Shown: positions 31,237 through 38,645 of the stretch, piece after piece | How positions within the stretch are numbered: the first letter of the stretch is position 1 | Layout: the number at the start of each line of letters is the position of its first letter | Assembly (NCBI GenBank): GCA_002633005.1 | Contig: NMRA01000534.1 | Coordinates: 188,382 to 227,026, forward strand | Reading direction: 5' to 3' | Length of the DNA stretch: 38,645 bases | From: Phoronis australis | Taxonomy: Eukaryota; Phoronida; Phoronidae | Notes under the pieces: generated by a model | Seen by the model: the letters and a program-made list of their open reading frames with translations, nothing else | Databases searched by the model: none | Told to the model about the DNA's origin: nothing | Program-made: the position numbers and the translations under genes

Positions 31237-34200
31237 ACGGAGGCCCGCTACGCGCTTCCTATCGACGTCCCTCGTTCGTTAGAAATAACCACTTACCTAT
31301 ACAACCAGTCATAGTTAAAAGTGCACGTCCATCTGTATTATGCGAGTACGTGTTCTATTCTGACGACCAATCTAACATCACTCTTCTAATATACGTCTAA
31401 ACGAGTTCACGTACTTATTATTAATTACTTATTTACAGCAGGCTTCCAGCTATGTGGCCATTTACCAAGATTCTGGCTTGTAATAAATTCGACTGGAGAA
31501 ATCGAAAATAAAGATTTCGGGCTAATTAATAGGCTGCTTTGACAGTGATTGCAAAGCAGGAAACTTGATGTCTTCAATTCTAGAGAACTCAATGAACTCC
31601 TGTTCACGTGGTTTCTGCAATTTATTTTAATAACAATATGATCTCATATATGTTTTATCCTTAATTAAGGTGAACGTCGTCATCACTCTAAATTACACTA
31701 AAATTAACTGTAGCGAGCTTGATTGTGAGAAGAAAGTGAGTAGTTCGAAAGAATCAAGATGATGTTTAACCTGAAAATGTGATTGAATGGGTTCGTCACA
31801 AATGCACCTGAAGTATTTAATTTGAATGAGGCACTTGGAAGCGTCGTTTCGGCACCATGTCTTCCTGAAGTTTCCTTGAACCTATTGAACTACAGATACG
31901 ACACCAAAAAGTATTTGTGTTATGTATACATCGAACGCCAAGGCGCATTTTGTGAAATTATTTTTGGCAGAAAATAATCATAAATAATCAGTAGAAATCA
32001 GTGAAAGCATTTGGTCTGTATCACTCCACCGTATCGCTTTTATAGTTTTTATCTTTTTTAAAATCAAATTTATTTTCTGTCTCCTACCGACACGGTAAAC
32101 GTTAACGACGGTATGTTGCGACATGCAAATTCGTTCTGAGCCCTAGGTGTTTCCTCCAAATAACATGTAGGGGACGCAACCAAAAAATAAAATCCAAACC
32201 CGACATTACGTTATAAAGAAAGAAACATAATTATGTCCCACTCTCTAGCATTCATTGTTGATATAAACAAATGTTTGTTTGGACTTGTTGCCGGGACTTA
32301 ATGTTTTCTGAAAGGAGGTGCTGTTTAAATTAGGTTAAAACCATAAGCTCTCTCACGATTTACTGATGTTGCTTTATAAAACAGTTCTAATACCACTTCC
32401 AAGAAATGGATTGTGATCGCAATCAACAACAGAGAAAAACGACTTATTGGTATTTCGTCACGTATTTTCTGGCGTGCAGAGTAAAAAGCAGCTATTCTGG
32501 CAAGCGCCTACCACATATTACGGAAGCCTGTAGGAGCCACATCCCCTGCTCACATTTTTCCCTGTTCTCCAGCACACCTGTGAGATGACTTCTTGTGGAA
32601 GTAACCCCCTCGCATTTCAACGCCGATGTTAAGCATCCTTGTGAGATACGTAAAGTAAACCTAAAAGAGCTATTGTTTGATTTGTGCTAATGGTATTTAA
32701 TGTGAATAACTGACCTTTTCTCCTGTAGGCATAAGGACTCTTGGCAGTAGGTTTCGCCGATCGCGAAGTACACAAACTAAAAAACTAGTCAGTGGAGACA
32801 GAGATCACTCAGTTTCCTTGAGTGAGCGCATTACTAATTATAAAAATAAAAACCTGCCCGTATTTATCGAATGCCGATTACTCGTGGTTTTCATTGCATT
32901 TCCGTGGTTTCATTTGCATGTCTCGAGAAAATGAAAACTGCGCGTGACATGTCATGCCCACTCTAGAAATGTCTTCCGACGATTAAAAGTTAAATCGAAA
33001 AACGTGCACTTCGGTAGGTCTAGCTTGTAAGAGCAGCCGGATTAATGCAACCTGTAATGAGTATGATTATAAAGCAGTCAAACAGTCGCTTGAATCCTAT
33101 TTTAATTCACCAGATCCACTCGCCCAAATTGCACGTGCACACAATAGATATACTAAATGTAAGGCCATTTTTCACTTTTTAATTCGCACAAAGATAATTG
33201 CCAAAACTGTCATTGTTCCATTTTTCAAAAGCTGATTACTTTCCTACAGATAGTGGAAACTTTACTAAATGTTCTGTTAGAACATCTACACAGTACAAAC
33301 TATGCTAGTAATAGACAAAAAATCTTTTTGTGAAGAAATTCGACGACGTAGAATTTTAATTGTCGACCACATTGTGCACTACATAAGTGAATAATTGCCG
33401 TACGAAGCGTTATGGGGATTACCGTTGTCTCACACTCAGATATAAAGCTTTCTAGCGCTTTCTGGGCTTAACTCCTATTATTGTACATTGTATTTTTCGT
33501 AATAAACATTTCAAAAAATCCGTTGTCTCGTCAACAGACATCGCTCGGGGAGTATGACATCATTGGGTGCTGGGCTGTTTTTGCGACTTACACTGATTTG
33601 CCTTACGAGGAACTACGCGTCATTGGTGAACGCACTAATATTGTTGTGACTCAATTCGCTGCCGTTCTTTTAAATCTGCTATATGTTATTAATCAATAGA
33701 AATGGAAATCTGTGATTAATAACTTAGTGAACTGCAACGAAGAATAGAGGAATTCAAATTAAGATCCACAGAAAAACAGGAAACCACGGGTCAAGGTTTA
33801 TACAATGAGAGTTTTCAGAACAACGCAACTGGGAGAACGGATCGTGTTCAGGGGAAATGAAAAACGATAAAATAGGCTACATCGAAGTTTTTATTTGGAA
33901 AGCATATTTCACTGCGTAACCAAATACGTGTCTATGTAGCACCGCACATATACAGCGGACATTTCCAGCTTCCCTTAAACCGAAAGCCGGATTCAAGGTT
34001 GTATTTATAAAAATATGATCAAATAAATATTTCAACTATAAATGTGATGCACAAATCAACTGTCAAAGTAAAGCGCTCCATCCACAGTGTTTAACGTTTT
34101 TCTCCCATCTATCAGTTATGGTTATTCTTCGTGAAAGCACGGGTCACTACCCGGTGAATGCCTTTATGAAATATAGATGTCTAATGTGAAAAGCCGGACA

Positions 34201-35352
34201 ACACCACTGCCACTATTTTATTACCTCGAGACGACAAAGTATTATCCCGAGGTGAGTATTTTTATTGCAAAGTTCCTGTATAACCTCGCAATCTCATTAA
34301 TAGCTACCAGAATCTTAAGGGCATCAGTGCATTTTGCTTATAAAGTGGCATGTTTCGAGGACCCTTGTGAATATCGATGTTGAATATTGAAGTAGATTGC
34401 ATTTTGCTCGGTAGTCTGTCCCCGCGACTTTTTTCACCACTTTTGTCCTAAACACTTGCTGGCCGTTACTTTGTGACGAGAAAAAACACGGGGCGTTTAT
34501 TTGGTGTTACTGAAATGCGTGGAAGTTTTCAATTTTCGAATACACGCCCATGGGCTTATCCACGGAAAATCCCGGTACTTATGACAAACAAAAAGACAAT
34601 ACAATTTGTATCAGACGGAAAAATCTTCAAAAAATTCTCACAGAAAACAATAACTGTGATTCATCTCTGATATTGCTTGTTTTTGTGGCTTTTGATAGCC
34701 ACAAAGTAACCACAATAAATAATCTATCCTTCGAATTTGAGCACGTGGATACAATAATCACCCGTTTGTATGGAAACATCCCCGAGGTTTGCGCCCATAA
34801 CATAACCCTTTTGTAGATCCCAACGAAAAGCTTATTTACTGGATTTTAAACCAATGCACAAACTTCATACTATAGCTTTTTAACTCAGGAAAATTAACAC
34901 TCATGAAATAAGCCTTTTGGCAGGTACTTAAATTCGAAAAATGCACGTTTCTTAGGAAATCTGGTATTGAATACGGTAGCTGTAATAGAATAGTGCGGTA
35001 TTGTTTTCTTCCAGCCCTAACTCTATCGTTAGAGTTGATATCTATTACTATTTCTGTCGATAAACATACAATACTAAGTTCAGTGTACTTTCTGTTTCCA
35101 TAGATATGCTTATTAACTGGATTTATGGACTTACTAACTCATATGACAGACTTAATATCTATATCAATAGAGTTAAGGAGTTTATCGATAGGTACGTATA
35201 TCAATAGAGATAATAATTCTATCGAGTAAAAAAACGGTGCTGTCCTGTTACAGATACCGTACTTGAAAAAATAGGGTGTTTGGCATATATTTCCGTTTGC
35301 CGATTAAGTTCGTCCTTGTCGCTTGAACTGATTCTTCCTACGATGGCCCATA
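31237..35352. other. No recognised gene
   Basis: About 4.1 kb with only short frames. At 35024-35225 there are repeated TATCGATA, TATCTATTA and TCTATCGA phrases in both directions, with an inverted TAACTCTAT/ATAGAGTTA pair, possibly a decayed small element or a GATA-site-rich tract. Confidence 0.4.
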
Positions 35353-37032
35353 GATGATATCGCGCGTTTCTTTTTTAATTGTCTCAGGATCTCGAGATCC
35401 CGAATTAATTATCCCGGGATCTCGGTTATATCAACTTAGTCTGTTTTCAAACGCCCACCGGTCTCAACTAATAAATCGTGGTTTTCACAACGAGTACTCG
35501 AAGTAGTTTGGATAAAAACACGTTGTAAACTAAACTTGCATGGACACGGGCGTCGACAGGGAGTGGACAGGAGAGCCCACAACCCCGAGGCCTGTGGCAG
35601 TTCAGGGAGCCCATTGGTAAAAACAAAATAAAAAAACGCACAGCAAAGAACAAAAGTTCAAGACGATTGGGCCGGTCGGTCCAGTTGGACAAGGATAATA
35701 ACTCAGAAACCAACGAGAGACCCTGAAAAGTCGACGGGAACAGTTTAAAAATGCTACGTACATGTATGTGACTGTTGACAACTGATAAAAGAAGCGACGA
35801 TGTAGATCACGTAACTTTGAATAATGGTACAACTGCGTAAAATATGTACTGCGGGCATGTTATACAAGGAAATAAATGTTCTAAAGCTGAACTAATATTT
35901 CAGCGTCATCCTTGCCGAAAAATACCTGAGTACCAACCGCGCAAATTGTAAACGTTAAAGCTGGCGTTTCCTACTTTTCTGTACTCCAAACATAATTTTA
36001 CGTAAGTGCACCTTTTGAATCGTACTCATTAAAACCTCATATTTCTTAGCCATGATATTGTGATGGGCATATCACGTGATCAAATAATTCAATTGGCAGT
36101 CGCATTGAAAATTTTACGTAATAGGATAGATGACCAAACTTTCAATGTTTGCGATCCTATCTGACGTGAAACCGGGTATAACGCTTATAGTCTCAACGAT
36201 GAAAGGTAAGGGACAATTTTAATAAAAAAACAACGAGATTTTTCAACTTCATCATGATTAGATGTCACGTATGTCATCATCAAAGTCATCTACAATCAAG
36301 TCAATAGAGGAAAAGGGGCGCCCCATAGCAACAAAAATATCATTGACAACGCTTGTGTTTAGAACTTCCACCTGTCAACAGTCCAGATACCATGATCTGG
36401 GGAAAGTACAGAACTTAGATTTATCAAGCCGCAACATATTTACGTGTCATGTTAATGGGATATTTTAAAGATACTCTTTTCTCTTAAGACTACAGTACTG
36501 CTAGTTTTACTGGCTGAAAAACAAAGTTAGTCCTCTATACAGCCGGTCTAACATGATAGGCCTCGTTTTCTGTTACCAAGAATATTCCAATTTGGATAGA
36601 GATGAAGCTGTTAAAGATCTTTTCAATTAAGGTTGTCGCAAAAAGAAAATGCAGGCATGCTGAGGTACGTGTATCACTTTGGTATCATTATTAGCGTTAG
36701 GCACCTTCAGTGTTTGTTGCCAAGACTAGGGCTCGCGCGTCGTTACAATTATTTAGACATTCATGGTGTGATTGGCTTCATAGAACGACAAATATCGATG
36801 CCAGGGCAGCAATATGGTTACATATTCATGCACCCCAATGGCTTATTGGTGAAACTAATAAACTGTACGAATCGTTCTTTCTGCTGTCGATCTAGATGGT
36901 GTGGGAATGGTACGCGCCAGAAGACTGTTTACGTACAGCGACACACTGAGGAAAATTATCTCGGAATCTCGAGATCCCGACTTAATTATCTCAGGATCTC
37001 GAGATAATTAAAAAAGAAACTCGCGATGTCAT
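35353..37032. mobile_element. Interval bounded by palindrome-rich TIRs (candidate 1.7 kb element)
   Basis: The left segment 35353-35430 and the reverse complement of 36956-37032 align by eye: TGATATCGCGCGTTTC against TGACATCGCGAGTTTC, then TTTTTAATT and repeated ATCTCGAGATCCCGA units. Each end holds two imperfect ~28 bp palindromic units containing ATCTCGAGAT. Either these are the ends of one non-autonomous transposon of 1680 bp or two separate short copies in opposite directions. Frames inside (35468-35832, 36262-36468, 36633-37007) show no transposase motif. Confidence 0.55.
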
Positions 37033-38645
37033 CTTTGCGTCACCGTATGTGCCCGAACTATTCCATCAGTTGATGACACATGAAATATAAAGACATGTTT
37101 AACGGTGCAGCATAATCAATTTTTGGAATGTAATTGTTCAGCAAGAGAAAAAATTATACACGATGGACCATCCCAAATTCTTTCTGTACTTTGAATCCCC
37201 AGACGAACATATTGTTTGTGAGATGGCATTAGCATTCCTTGGAGACTGCTTTCGCTGCCCCAGCCACTAAGTGCTGCTAAGTATATGAACAGAACATTTA
37301 GCATCATCCAAGCATTTGGAGCGCACACGCAGTCCTTGTAACAATTCAACAAACAACAGTCACTGTTTATACAAAAGGCATATGGCCACATTCATGCCCG
37401 TAAGAGTTTTTTGCTTTACTTCGTCCAAATCTGTGGTAGATTGCTAAAGCAAATCAAAAGGGCCTGTTTCGCCATTATTTGAAATGGAAGAAGAGACATG
37501 GCCAGTGTTCATATGCAACTTAACTATTTCGATTCCTTTTATTTCATTTCACAGACGAAAAAACGTGGCTGGGTTTGACGTTCATTTTATGGAAATTCGC
37601 AATTTCCCCAGCCGGCATTAACTACCGTATTGCAGTGCCTTTAGGCCTATGGGCCAATATCTGAAAAAACATGCTTTTTACCCAAATGGTTCGCATAGTG
37701 GCGCATTTGAGATTATAGTGTTTGCCACGCGTCAATGAGAGGCTGCGTTGGTCTTGCCATTGGTAATGCCTCTGGCTGAACCAAGGACTTGATAATGTAA
37801 CCATGTGACTGAATTTCGCACATACGCCTATGACATTCAACTCCGAAGTTTGAGGTCACGAGAATGCCCTCGAAAGTGTTTTATGTTAGGAGCATGGAAA
37901 TACATTCAGTTGTCTTAAGCACACACACATTACCCAGCGTCTAATAATAGTATGACTGACATTATCACTATTTATGGTGCCAATCAGCAGTGACCACGAC
38001 TACCGCAGGATGAGGTATTCGACTATATTTGAAAGGGTGTGCCACCGCTGTGAAATTAAGATGCCAACCCTTTTTGTAGTCAACAAGATAAAAACCCTAG
38101 TCTTTCGTGAGTACGCATACTGTAAGAGGAACCCATTCCGTCGGGGTCTTCTGCGCGGGGACCCCCCCCCCTCCCGTCTTCCAACGACAAAATTCTTATT
38201 TACAATGAAGCAAACTTCAACGAAAAGCTCCCCAGTCTTTATTTTTGACACAACAAGTGTCAATAGTGTTTCATCCCTAAACTAGAAGAGGTTCTGGACT
38301 TGGGGGCTCCACTGAAAGTTTGTTATTGCTCGAGGATTAGCTGGGAATAAGTTTTCTTAACCCGTTGGTTCTTAGTGCAGCAAACATGACCTCAAGCAAT
38401 AAATTGGAGTTTTCCTAACCCTATTGACTAAGGAACTAGTACAGACCAGTTATATAGTTGTGGATGGTCCAGATATCAAGAGGATTCATAGCAGTTTTAA
38501 GGAATTTCAGTGATTCGCAGAGGTTCTGAAAGCCAGAAATCCGCACCTGAGCGGCATATTTTGAACGAAGAAGCACTTGTGTTTGTACTTTCTGAGATGT
38601 TAGAACAACACTTTGCTGCTAGAGATAGGCCAGGGTTCACTTCAC
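37033..38645. other. No recognised gene
   Basis: Only short frames without domains. A run of 10 C at 38162-38171 sits in a G+C-richer patch. Both strands have ~90-residue frames over 37974-38285, neither recognised. Confidence 0.4.

Overview
The window looks like non-coding, repeat-rich DNA from an animal nuclear genome, most likely an invertebrate. The evidence is its A+T-rich composition, the lack of any long intact reading frame, many microsatellites, decayed non-LTR retrotransposon pieces, tRNA-derived fragments and several families of short terminal-inverted-repeat (TIR) elements. I see no bacterial operon, rRNA operon or CRISPR array. The species cannot be named from the sequence. No host protein-coding gene can be called with confidence, so the window may be intergenic or inside a long intron.

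Layout. 0-7 kb: a CA microsatellite (1362-1434), a tRNA-like fragment (2234-2306) and a 1.4 kb TIR element (copy A, 2347-3715). 7-11.4 kb: a GTAA microsatellite, a LINE 3' remnant, a MITE with 46 bp TIRs (10355-10774), then a TIR element with a THAP-like peptide start (10796-11333). 12.27-13.86 kb: a tandem array with nine clear and two decayed copies of a motif close to the CTCF core, all in one direction, ending in an ACGG microsatellite. 14.7-20.7 kb: a small MITE, a LINE remnant, a hairpin element, two copies of a ~390 bp repeat with a 39 bp minisatellite between them, and a CATA microsatellite. 21.4-23.6 kb: copy B of the first TIR element, inverted relative to copy A and carrying a nested ~830 bp insertion with a tRNA-like stretch, a perfect palindrome and a long hairpin. 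23.6-26.9 kb: a LINE reverse-transcriptase C-terminal remnant, two adjacent MITEs, a third copy of the ~390 bp repeat and an assembly gap (26518-26871). 27-29.4 kb: duplicated tracts and a cluster of NRF1-, ETS- and YY1-like sites over a short open frame. 31-37 kb: a fourth MITE and a 1.7 kb interval bounded by palindrome-rich TIRs.

The genes do not work together in any visible pathway. The organising theme is layers of mobile elements. The most interesting signal is the 12.3-13.9 kb array, which could act as a clustered CTCF binding region or insulator if the host has CTCF. A single oppositely oriented CTCF-like site lies at 29.37 kb. All identity statements are by eye; nothing was aligned by software.
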